Source of the DNA: CAZFLY01 sp964519995
GTDB taxonomy: Bacteria > Planctomycetota > Phycisphaerae > Sedimentisphaerales > Anaerobacaceae
Direction of reading: 5' to 3'
NCBI GenBank assembly: GCA_964519995.1
Contig: CAZFLY010000047.1
Span: forward strand, 1 to 22,923
DNA length: 22,923 nt
Shown in pieces: positions 1 through 6,568 of the stretch (position 1 is its first letter; every line of letters starts with the position of its first letter). The notes beneath the pieces were generated by a model. It had not been told where the DNA came from. It did not search any database and saw only the letters and a program-made list of their open reading frames with translations. Both the position numbers and the translations under genes were made by a program.

Positions 1-53
1 AGCTCGTCGGGCCCATAACCCGGAGGTCGCAGGTTCGAATCCTGCCCCCGCTA
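1..53 (+). tRNA. Initiator tRNA-Met (CAT), 3' part only
   Basis: The window opens inside a tRNA. The anticodon stem and loop can be read at 7-23 with anticodon CAT at 14-16. Three consecutive G:C pairs close the stem (GGG at 9-11, CCC at 19-21), the hallmark of bacterial initiator tRNA that directs it to the ribosomal P site. The T arm (GCAGG, loop TTCGAAT, CCTGC) is at 29-45 and the acceptor 3' strand at 46-52, with discriminator A at 53. CCA is not encoded (TGA follows), so it must be added after transcription. The 5' half, including the base opposite position 72 (here T), lies outside the window, so the usual 1:72 mismatch of initiators cannot be checked. Confidence 0.93.
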
Positions 54-62
54 TGAAGACCT

Positions 63-103
63 AGAGATAACTTCCTTTATAGCAAGAAGTTATCTCTTTT
101 TTT
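63..103 (+). terminator. Rho-independent terminator of the tRNA
   Basis: A perfect 12-bp stem (AGAGATAACTTC at 63-74 pairing with GAAGTTATCTCT at 86-97) closes an 11-nt loop and runs straight into a T tract at 97-103. It lies 10 nt after the tRNA and would end its transcript. Confidence 0.85.
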
Positions 104-112
104 ATCCCGTGC

Positions 113-125
113 GGTGCAAATATTA
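113..125 (+). repeat. Left 13-bp terminal inverted repeat of the rve element
   Basis: GGTGCAAATATTA, exact reverse complement of 2398-2410. It begins 10 bp after the T tract of the tRNA terminator. Confidence 0.5.
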
Positions 126-170
126 ATCAGCTATTAACTCTTTGCTCTTTAACGAGTTAATATTCTGATT
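125..170. repeat. Subterminal imperfect palindrome
   Basis: Nested inverted repeats lie just inside the left end of the rve element. AATCAG (125-130) pairs with CTGATT (165-170), and TATTAACTC (132-140) pairs with GAGTTAATA (154-162). It could be a transposase-binding site or a structure at the element's 3' end. No T tract follows, so it is not a simple terminator. Confidence 0.35.
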
Positions 171-221
171 TTCGTCAGCGATAAATCCGAATGTCTGTGG
201 TTTGCGTTTCAGTTTTGCTTA

Positions 222-240
222 GGGCTACCGGAAAAAACCT
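222..240 (+). repeat. IS5-like left inverted repeat
   Basis: 19 bp, exact reverse complement of 1118-1136. The match extends one more base outward at each end (A221, T1137), but that base is better explained as part of the TTA target duplication. Confidence 0.9.
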
Positions 241-315
241 CAAGCATAGGAGCTTGTGTTAACGATACAGAAAGCGTCCGATAAGCGTTAGCCGATTATA
301 GCAGGATGCTTTCTT

Positions 316-1133
316 ATGAAACTCAAAGATATTGCACGGGAACTACCAGATGAGATATGGGAAGTCTTTGAGCCACTCTTACCCCAAGTCGTATGGGTCG
401 GAAATGGGCGACCACCTTGTAGTAATCGTGATTGTTTACATGGTATCCTATATGTTTTGGTTACCGGAATTCCTTGGGAGATGATGCCCAAGGGCTTCCC
501 TTCATACAAGACGTGTTTAACGCGTTTCAAGAGATGGCTGCGTTTAGGAGTTTTTCAGAGGGCATGGCAGAGCCTTGCCCAACGGTACGAGTGCTTGAAA
601 GGAATCAATTGGGATCAGATATGTGTAGATGGCCCAAAACATCCATCAAAAAAAGGGGCGAAGATACAGGCCCAAGCCCTATAAACCGTGGTAAGTCGGG
701 CACTAACATTCATTTAGCTACCGATGGGCGTGGTATGCCATTAGGGGCGGTCATTACAGGTGCCAACGCTAATGATGGTCAGCAGGCTGGCGATGTACTT
801 GAATCTTTGGTGATAAAGCCGCCAGCACCTGAAGTGATACCCCGTGACACTGATCTACGTGATCTGCCTTCGGCTCGCGGTGATGGAGCATATGGAAACG
901 AACCGACTCGCCAGCGGGCTGAGCACCATGGTTTTCGGATGCGTGCTCCGAAACGTGGCCAGGCCAGAATAGCTGGCATTGGACGGGTTCGCAGTGCTGT
1001 GGAACGTGGTCATGCATTGCTGTGTCAATTTGGTCGTGTTTTTCGGCGTCTGGATCGTCTGTCCGCAAATTACCTGGGTTGGGTACAACTTGCCGCTTGT
1101 GTAATCTTCATCCGAGCAGGTTTTTTCCGGTAG
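316..1133 (+). CDS. IS5-family transposase, two frames joined by a -1 frameshift
   Basis: A DDE transposase that cuts and pastes the element. The first frame (316-684, 122 aa) holds the N-terminal domain and the first catalytic Asp (D105 in the VDGPKHPSKKG segment). The second frame, entered at 648-654, continues as RGEDTGPSP and carries the second Asp (RGDGAYGN) and the catalytic Glu (SAVERGHALL). A -1 shift on A AAA AAA gives one protein of about 272 aa with all three catalytic residues. Split genes of this kind are known in the IS427 and related IS5 groups, so I read this as programmed frameshifting, although a one-base indel would look the same. The gene fills the element between its inverted repeats. 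Confidence 0.85.
648..654 (+). promoter_or_regulatory. Probable programmed -1 frameshift site (A AAA AAA)
   Basis: In the frame of the upstream ORF the sequence reads TCA AAA AAA GGG, a canonical X XXY YYZ heptamer. Slipping one base back moves the ribosome into the frame that encodes the rest of the transposase; without it translation stops at 682-684. Confidence 0.7.
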
Positions 1134-1136
1134 CCC
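1118..1136 (-). repeat. IS5-like right inverted repeat
   Basis: Exact reverse complement of 222-240, followed by the TTA target duplication at 1137-1139. Confidence 0.9.
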
Positions 1137-1227
1137 TTAGAAGCTCTTGAACTTGACAGTCTCTGGCGTAGAGATTCCCGTAATGCGCATACTGTCTCTG
1201 TTAAAATATCAGGGGTAGCAGCTTGTA

Positions 1228-2304
1228 TTACGCAGCTAATCTGTGATATGATTTGAGCAATCCGCCAAGCCGTTCGATACAAACAATTTCAGCATCTTCA
1301 TTTGTTTTGTGAATCGGTTCAATTATTCTTCCCAAGGATTGGTGAATTCTCTCGTGGTGATAATACTCGCAATACTGATTTACAGCATACTCAAGCTGTT
1401 TAACTGAAGCCAGTACCAGATGATTCAAACATTCCTCTTTAACTGATTTCACAAAGCGTTCCGCGTAAGGATTCAAATTTGGGCTTCGCGGTGGGAGCTT
1501 CACCGGTTTTACTCCAGTGCTTTTTAAGATGCTGTGAAATTCAGACGTATAAAGCGGATCTCTGTCATGGATCAGGTATCTCTTGCCTTTTAGAAATCCA
1601 TCTTCATAATCGGTTAGAATTTTTGCTGCCTGCTTCATATAACCACCGTCAGGCTGAGGTTTAATTGGAGCAAAGAACACTTTTCTCGTTGAAAGCTCTA
1701 TAACAAAGAAAAGCGTGCATCTTATCAGCTTTCGGCCTACGAGCAGTTCAACAGTAAAGAAGTCACAGGCAGCCAGGACATCCCAGTGGCTTTTGATAAA
1801 CTCCCACCATGTAGTTTTTACGGTTAAGTCAGGTTCAGGATCATAGCCGTTTTCGATGAGGATGTTTTTAACGGTTGATGTGCTGATATTATATCTCAGG
1901 TAAACGACCTGATCTGTGATTTTCTGATAACCCCAGTGAGGATTTTCTTCCTTGAATCTTATTACAAGAATTACTATTTCCTGGCTGATTTGTGGTCTTC
2001 CGACTTTGCCGCGATTTTCACAGCCATTATATTTTTCAGCGATGAGGTTGCGAAACCAGCCCAGCACTGTGTCTGGAGTAAACAGAATAGTACATTGCTC
2101 CAGCATTTTTCTGCTGAGCTTTTTGGCTTTGGCTGCTATTCTCATCCGTTGGCTGTTGGTCAGCAAAATCCGTTTGTTCTGTTTTTCCTGCTGCTCTACG
2201 AGCACCCGCACCTGTTCTCGAAGATAATCAATAGCCTTATAAAGTTCCTTGTCGATGCAATAGGCAAGATAAGTCACTAATGTAATCCAAAATTTCTGTT
2301 CCAT
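1228..2304 (-). CDS. DDE transposase with integrase (rve) core, 358 aa
   Basis: Transposase of the outer insertion sequence. An N-terminal helical region (residues 1-95) precedes a VGRPQIS stretch and a helix-turn-helix-like segment (about 105-152). The rve catalytic core runs from about 175 to 330. Candidate catalytic residues are D181 (ACDFFTVE), D247 (IHDRDPLY) and E282 (NPYAERFVKS), and D247 to E282 has the spacing of the DD35E class. The segment KLPPRSPNLNPYAERF is typical of integrase-type transposases abundant in planctomycetes. The frame is intact and the length normal. The ATG is kept because no good internal start exists; no clear Shine-Dalgarno is seen. A second, truncated member of the same broad family lies at 21430-22041. 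Confidence 0.9.
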   Translation of the reverse strand: MEQKFWITLVTYLAYCIDKELYKAIDYLREQVRVLVEQQEKQNKRILLTNSQRMRIAAKAKKLSRKMLEQCTILFTPDTVLGWFRNLIAEKYNGCENRGKVGRPQISQEIVILVIRFKEENPHWGYQKITDQVVYLRYNISTSTVKNILIENGYDPEPDLTVKTTWWEFIKSHWDVLAACDFFTVELLVGRKLIRCTLFFVIELSTRKVFFAPIKPQPDGGYMKQAAKILTDYEDGFLKGKRYLIHDRDPLYTSEFHSILKSTGVKPVKLPPRSPNLNPYAERFVKSVKEECLNHLVLASVKQLEYAVNQYCEYYHHERIHQSLGRIIEPIHKTNEDAEIVCIERLGGLLKSYHRLAA

Positions 2305-2397
2305 AGTCAGGAAATGCTAATAAATCAGAGAAAGCTTTGCAAATGCTTTCGTTAGACAAAGCTTTAAGTCTATATACTTCAGATGGTTATGGTGAGA

Positions 2398-2410
2398 TAA
2401 TATTTGCACC
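2398..2410 (-). repeat. Right 13-bp terminal inverted repeat of the rve element
   Basis: TAATATTTGCACC, exact reverse complement of 113-125. It lies 41 bp from the stop codon of the next gene, so the insertion did not interrupt that gene. Confidence 0.5.
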
Positions 2411-2451
2411 CTACGCGATTGTTTGCCTCACTCACAACTTATTGAAATTAT

Positions 2452-3147
2452 TCAGGGCCCAATACGCCATTGCGGCTTAATGCCCATGTGCCCTTCTAGG
2501 CCACTCCAGTCCAATTCTTGCCAGGCCTCTTCGAGTTTCCGTCTCATAGGCCTCTCACTCAGTTCCAGAGCCATCTCATCCACGAGGTTGGACACCCTAT
2601 GCAACAGTCGTGTCCTAGCTGCAGAGAAAGTGGTTGGCAGCGAGTAATCCTCGATTTCAATATCATTCACACGTTGATTGATCTGTTGCGCTTCCGCGAG
2701 CAGGTTCTCAAGTGGGGGTACCCTTACTTGGCTCTCCCATTTGGCCTTAGTCCGTCGCAAGGCAAACTCAGCGTTTGAGAGTTTCTGGAGGACAATCAGG
2801 GATTTTCGATACTTGGTCTCTGTCGGACGCCTTTCGAATGCTGCGCGGATCTTGGCGAAGGCCTCATAGAGATAGTCTTTCTCGACATAGGCTTGGCCTT
2901 CTTCGTAAAGGGAGCTGGCCGGGTGGCTCGTGGGTTTATTGCGCGCGGTACTTTGCCCTGGGTGAGGCTGCATGGAATCATCATTGACTCGATCTTGCCG
3001 ATCAGGAAGATTGAGTTCCGAACTTGCTTGGTTTATGGGGCGCCTGGGTTTTTTATCTTTGACGCCTATGTAGGCCAAGCCCAGGACCGCGACAAGTAGG
3101 ATGACAGTCCCTGACAGGAAGTATAGTGTTATGTTTCTCAAGCACAT
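2452..3147 (-). CDS. Membrane-anchored helical protein of unknown function, 231 aa
   Basis: One N-terminal transmembrane segment (about residues 7-28) is followed by a Pro/Ser/Asn-rich linker (30-80) and a helical C-terminal region (80-220), predicted outside the cytoplasm. Residues 80-110 (LYEEGQAYVEKDYLYEAF) look like a single TPR-type helical hairpin. A later stretch with a KAKW motif vaguely resembles the KAQSKW stretch in the extracytoplasmic part of the kinase at 8536-11268. I recognise no family. It follows the FHA gene by 60 nt on the same strand and is probably cotranscribed with it. ATG at 3147 is the only start that includes the membrane segment; its ribosome binding site is weak. 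Confidence 0.78.
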   Translation of the reverse strand: MCLRNITLYFLSGTVILLVAVLGLAYIGVKDKKPRRPINQASSELNLPDRQDRVNDDSMQPHPGQSTARNKPTSHPASSLYEEGQAYVEKDYLYEAFAKIRAAFERRPTETKYRKSLIVLQKLSNAEFALRRTKAKWESQVRVPPLENLLAEAQQINQRVNDIEIEDYSLPTTFSAARTRLLHRVSNLVDEMALELSERPMRRKLEEAWQELDWSGLEGHMGIKPQWRIGP

Positions 3148-3207
3148 ACAGCGTAACCTACGAGTGGCTCAACAAATCGGGTTAATTCCTTGGCTCTACG
3201 ACCCAGC

Positions 3208-4398
3208 CTAACTCTCCTGCTCCTGTTTGATTTCCTGCTCCAAATCACAGTACAGTTGTACCAGCTCACTTTCTCTATTGTCATGCTCAAGGTCTAACAG
3301 ATCCTTAATGTGCTGAAGTATTGCAACAGCGTTAGACCGCTTTCCAGCATGCTTGGCTTGCTGGAGAAGTTTGAAGAACCGTCGCTCTTCGTCTTCTATT
3401 TCTATCTTGACTCTCAGAAGAAGCTGCTCAGCTTGTTTCCTGTATTCAGAATCTTCCGGCTTACCTTTTGTGGCTCTGGTTATCCTTAGACAGGTCTTGT
3501 AGAACCGCCACCGAACATCTGGTGTGCTGACCTGCATCTGATCGGCTTGCCTCAAGGTCTTATCCAGAAAACTACCGATGTCGCCTATATCTGGTTCTTT
3601 CTCCGGAAGTTCGGACTCCCACTTTTCCCAGATCCGCCGCATCAGGGCCAAGCGAGTTGAGTAGTCCCACGACGACTCGTGCTCCGACACGGCATTCTGT
3701 TTGGGTGCGGCGGGAGACGTGTTGAGTACAAACCTCGTGACAATCGGCCAAGCAACGATTAGCCCTATAATGAAAGCTGCCAAGCCGCGCAAAGCTATGT
3801 TCGCAACAACTCGTCCAGCTTTCCTCGGTTTCTTTGTGTTCATCTTGGCTTCCGGTTTAACAGCCGCCTGAGCCGCGACCTTTACAGCACTCCCTTGAAA
3901 ATCGTCCCGCACGCCAGTATGATTGGAACAAGCCGCACTACGCCCTCGTGTCTTCTGTGTGTGCATAATTCCATCCGATGACAGAAGCCGAACTTTCGGT
4001 TTGGAAATAATATCGCGATCAGGCGCAATAGGCGCATCCGCTCCGTCTACAGACCACGGTAGTCTGAAGCGGAAGCTGTTCTTTCCTATCTGGATCAAGT
4101 CATTGTCTGCCAGGAAAACAGGCCGATGAATCCTCTTCCCATTGAGCTTCGATCGGTTCTTGCTTCGTAGATCCATAATTTCATATCTGGTGCCGATCGC
4201 TGTTATCTGTGCGTGGAAGGCAGAGACAGTAGGATCACTGAAGCACAGATCATTCTGAGGATGCCTTCCCAGCCTTATCCTTTCGGGCAGCTCGATAATC
4301 TGCCCTTCAAACTCACCAGCGTTACCAACAAGAGATGGTCGTTTAACATGGACGCCTTTTTTTTCTGTTTTCAATATGTCGTTATTAGTCGTTCCCAT
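3208..4398 (-). CDS. FHA-domain transmembrane protein, 396 aa
   Basis: Phosphothreonine-reading membrane protein. The forkhead-associated domain (about residues 20-115) has the full set of signature residues: G44-R45 (LGRHPQND), S59 and H62 (VSAFHAQ), and N86-G87 (KLNGKRI). A low-complexity linker (115-200) leads to a transmembrane helix at about 204-226 and a charged helical region (235-396) predicted on the other side. This puts the FHA domain in the cytoplasm, where it could bind the autophosphorylated kinase of 8536-11268 or phosphorylated partners. It faces away from the sigma-factor gene and probably forms a two-gene unit with 2452-3147. No clear Shine-Dalgarno is visible. The FHA call is secure; the partner is inferred. 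Confidence 0.93.
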   Translation of the reverse strand: MGTTNNDILKTEKKGVHVKRPSLVGNAGEFEGQIIELPERIRLGRHPQNDLCFSDPTVSAFHAQITAIGTRYEIMDLRSKNRSKLNGKRIHRPVFLADNDLIQIGKNSFRFRLPWSVDGADAPIAPDRDIISKPKVRLLSSDGIMHTQKTRGRSAACSNHTGVRDDFQGSAVKVAAQAAVKPEAKMNTKKPRKAGRVVANIALRGLAAFIIGLIVAWPIVTRFVLNTSPAAPKQNAVSEHESSWDYSTRLALMRRIWEKWESELPEKEPDIGDIGSFLDKTLRQADQMQVSTPDVRWRFYKTCLRITRATKGKPEDSEYRKQAEQLLLRVKIEIEDEERRFFKLLQQAKHAGKRSNAVAILQHIKDLLDLEHDNRESELVQLYCDLEQEIKQEQES

Positions 4399-5023
4399 AT
4401 CATTAGTCTAAATGCCCCAAAAGTCTTCCTCCACCCATATATACCCGTTCCAAGAAGCCATCTTGCGCTATGCCAAGATGATTTGCGTTTTCGGAAGCTA
4501 ACGCTTCTTTAGCGTTGAAGTCAAAGTGTTACATTTTACCATATGTCGGTCCAGACCGTCGATTCGTGATATGAACTTTGTTCGTTGGTCTGGTAGATGC
4601 CGCGCCACTTGGGAAACAACCCATTTGCCCGCCTGTGGCAGCCCCACAAGCGTGTCTCTAATGAATTTTCTGGCGGGCAAGATGAATTTTTTGCTTGTCT
4701 TGTTGAAAAATGGTGTAGATTCTGCGATAAAGACTGATTTGGGCTTTGCGTTTCAACATAATACATCTCTTTATTACATAAGGGCTTATAGGAATTCAGT
4801 ATCTACCGCTTACATCATCACGAACAGGGGTGCGTCTTGAATTGAATCTGCCTCCAAAAAAGCGCCCAAGAAATCCTTAAGTTTGAACCTCTTCTGGGAC
4901 TTGCACAGGTACTTTCGCTGTGTTATACTGTTTGTGTTTGGCCCAAGCTTCCTTGACGGTCTTCCCGCTGGGAAAGTTGGCTTGGTATACCATATCAAGC
5001 TCTACGCATTACGGAGAGTCATA
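4399..5023. other. Intergenic region between divergent FHA and sigma-factor genes
   Basis: 625 bp with no gene I can support. It holds two small perfect hairpins: CATCTTG/CAAGATG at about 4459-4480, and AACGCT/AGCGTT at 4500-4516. It also holds a candidate promoter for the sigma gene at 4901-4929. A 60-codon minus-strand frame at 4498-4680 (MPARKFIRDTLVGLPQ) looks somewhat protein-like but has no recognisable family. It may be gene debris. Confidence 0.6.
4901..4929 (+). promoter_or_regulatory. Candidate promoter of the sigma-factor gene
   Basis: TTGCAC (4901-4906), a 17-bp spacer and TATACT (4924-4929). The -10 matches the housekeeping consensus at 5 of 6 positions and the -35 at 3 of 6. 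Transcription would start near 4936, giving a leader of roughly 90 nt before the ATG at 5024. Confidence 0.4.
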
Positions 5024-5785
5024 ATGTCAAAGTTCTCGGATAAAACCGCTATTGGGGGGCCAAAGCGTATGTTCGAGACGACACGCTGGTCACAAATCAG
5101 TTTGGCTAGAACCGGTGATTCAGATCAACAAAGATCAATTATCAATAATCTGATCCTAACATACTGGAAGCCTATCTACTGCTATCTACGACAAAAGGGG
5201 TACGGCAATGAACAGGCCAAGGATTTGACACAAGGCTTTTTTCATGAAATCGTCCTTGGACGAGACCTTATCCGCCAAGCCGACAAAAGCAGAGGCCATT
5301 TTCGCACCTTCTTGTTGACGGCGCTCAACCGGTATGTCAGTAATGAGCATCGTAAAGAAACTGCCATGAAACGAATGCCTATCAGTCAAACGAAGAATTT
5401 TGACATAGGCGAACTACCTGAGCTGGCAACAGAGCAACTGGAGGCCAACCCAGAACAAGCTTTTAACTACGCATGGGCAACTGCCATGCTCGATGAAGTG
5501 TTGGCTGAAGTCAAGAACGGTCTTCACGAAACAGGAAGAGCGACTTATTGGGAAGTCTTTAGGGACAGAGTCTTGACTCCAATCTTTGAGGATGTCAAGC
5601 CTCCCTCGATAGGGGAGCTCTGTGGCAGGTATGGGATTGATGAAGAGTCGAAAGCCTCTAATATGATAGCTACTGTCAAGCGTCGGTTCCGGGCGATCTT
5701 GGAATTGAAGCTACGTCAGTTCGTCCGAGAAGACTCAACGGTGGAGGCAGAATTCTGTGAACTTGTTGAGGCCCTCTCTGCATGA
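5024..5785 (+). CDS. ECF-like RNA polymerase sigma factor, 253 aa
   Basis: Probable alternative sigma factor of the long ECF-like type common in planctomycetes. FETTRWSQIS near the N-terminus (residues 17-26) matches the 'TxWS' opening of that group. The sigma-2-like region spans about 45-110 (YWKPIYCYLRQKGY, QAKDLTQGFF, GHFRTFLLTALNRYV). The sigma-4-like helix-turn-helix spans about 193-230 (SIGELCGRYGI, TVKRRFRAIL). The start is set by ATG 5024 with GGAG 7 nt upstream; an upstream in-frame start at 4883 would overlap the promoter. No anti-sigma gene is adjacent. Kinase-associated ECF groups are known in which phosphorylation replaces an anti-sigma factor, and a kinase and an FHA protein are encoded nearby. 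That link is inferred. Confidence 0.88.
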   Translation: MSKFSDKTAIGGPKRMFETTRWSQISLARTGDSDQQRSIINNLILTYWKPIYCYLRQKGYGNEQAKDLTQGFFHEIVLGRDLIRQADKSRGHFRTFLLTALNRYVSNEHRKETAMKRMPISQTKNFDIGELPELATEQLEANPEQAFNYAWATAMLDEVLAEVKNGLHETGRATYWEVFRDRVLTPIFEDVKPPSIGELCGRYGIDEESKASNMIATVKRRFRAILELKLRQFVREDSTVEAEFCELVEALSA

Positions 5786-5933
5786 AGTTAAAAAATTGGT
5801 TAGACCTGTGGAGATGTTTGTAAAAACAGATGTTTGTGATTTGACCATTTAATAAACTAAACAGAGTCTCTATTTGGATACTTGCCAATATGACAAGTTT
5901 GTTTTTTACCTTTGTTTTGGAGCAAGAGACAAG

Positions 5934-6473
5934 ATGAACAAAGAGCCGACGACTTATGGACTGAGCCGTAAGAAGGTGGTTCACATCCTGCAGATCGGCT
6001 CAGAGAAAGAAGATATAGAACATGAATTTGTTGTGCAGGAGAATACTGCAGAGCTACTGCGAGACCAACTTGCTCAGCCTTTCTCATCCGATCACAATTT
6101 CAGCTTCTGCACATCGGAACTTTCAAATATCCCCTGCCATCCTACTGCACTCATGCGGATAGAGACAGTTGGTGACCTGCTTTGTAACCATAAGACAACA
6201 ACCTCTGTGCTCAAAAAGCTGAAGGAATTTGGCAAGAGCCTCTTTTCAGAAGGAAAAAATTCATCACAGCATGACGTTGGACTTACCATCTATTATGGTA
6301 CCATTGCCAACTCGCTCGTATCTCATGACGTCAGAATTACACGATTACCTTATCAGGAGTTACTTAGGTCTTTTGTCACCCTTGCTGACAAGGAATGGAT
6401 GCCTTCCCAACTCCAGGTGCTCTTTCGGAGGGCTATCGATTACTGTAAGGCCAAAGATCAGCGTGATAGATAA
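5934..6473 (+). CDS. Conserved planctomycete-type protein of unknown function, 179 aa
   Basis: A soluble protein with no signal peptide or membrane segment. The C-terminal half (about residues 80-172) is helical, with TTTSVLKKLKEFGKSL, then IYYGTIANSLV and a Trp-containing WMPSQLQVLFRRA. I recall this pattern from unnamed planctomycete proteins encoded beside ECF-like sigma factors and Ser/Thr kinases. It lies 148 nt after the sigma gene on the same strand and may be cotranscribed. ATG 5934 was chosen because GGAG at 5919-5922 lies upstream; an in-frame ATG 60 nt earlier has no better site. A role as a modulator of the sigma factor is possible but not shown by the sequence. Confidence 0.75.
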   Translation: MNKEPTTYGLSRKKVVHILQIGSEKEDIEHEFVVQENTAELLRDQLAQPFSSDHNFSFCTSELSNIPCHPTALMRIETVGDLLCNHKTTTSVLKKLKEFGKSLFSEGKNSSQHDVGLTIYYGTIANSLVSHDVRITRLPYQELLRSFVTLADKEWMPSQLQVLFRRAIDYCKAKDQRDR

Positions 6474-6568
6474 AACACTAATTTGTAGAATTCATTAACC
6501 CGCGGTGCTAAACCAGCACACCAGTATTCTATGTGCCATTCACTCTCTCCGGAGCAGTTCTCTCAGTT

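Larger units (their letters stand above)
222..1136 (+). mobile_element. Complete IS5-family insertion sequence (915 bp)
   Basis: Perfect 19-bp terminal inverted repeats (222-240 and 1118-1136, starting GGGCTACCGG) are flanked by a 3-bp duplication TTA (219-221 and 1137-1139) within a C-TTA-G target. That resembles the YTAR/TNA-type targets of the IS5 family. The element carries one transposase split over two reading frames. The perfect repeats and intact duplication suggest a recent insertion, and it sits in the non-coding 3' part of the rve element. Confidence 0.9.
113..2410. mobile_element. rve-type insertion sequence interrupted by an IS5-family element
   Basis: The 13-mer GGTGCAAATATTA at 113-125 recurs as its exact reverse complement at 2398-2410. 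The pair brackets a single DDE transposase gene (1228-2304, minus strand) whose start is about 95 bp from the right end, as expected for an insertion sequence. Removing the nested IS5-like element (915 bp plus one TTA) leaves about 1.38 kb, a usual size for an element with a 358-aa transposase. I find no clear target duplication outside the repeats (left flank CCGTGC, right flank CTACGC). The ends are therefore inferred from the inverted repeat alone. Confidence 0.5.

Noticed and set aside
1..53. tRNA-fMet 3' end as an attachment site of an integrative island
   Set aside because: I saw no repeat of the tRNA 3' sequence elsewhere in the window and no tyrosine recombinase gene.
4498..4840. Small genes on either strand (60 aa minus, 104 aa plus)
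   Set aside because: No ribosome sites, no recognised motifs and compositions unlike the neighbours; the minus-strand frame is noted as possible debris only.
6503..6522. Terminator between the convergent 179-aa and lipoprotein genes
   Set aside because: The GGTGCT/AGCAC stem is short and has no T tract on either strand.
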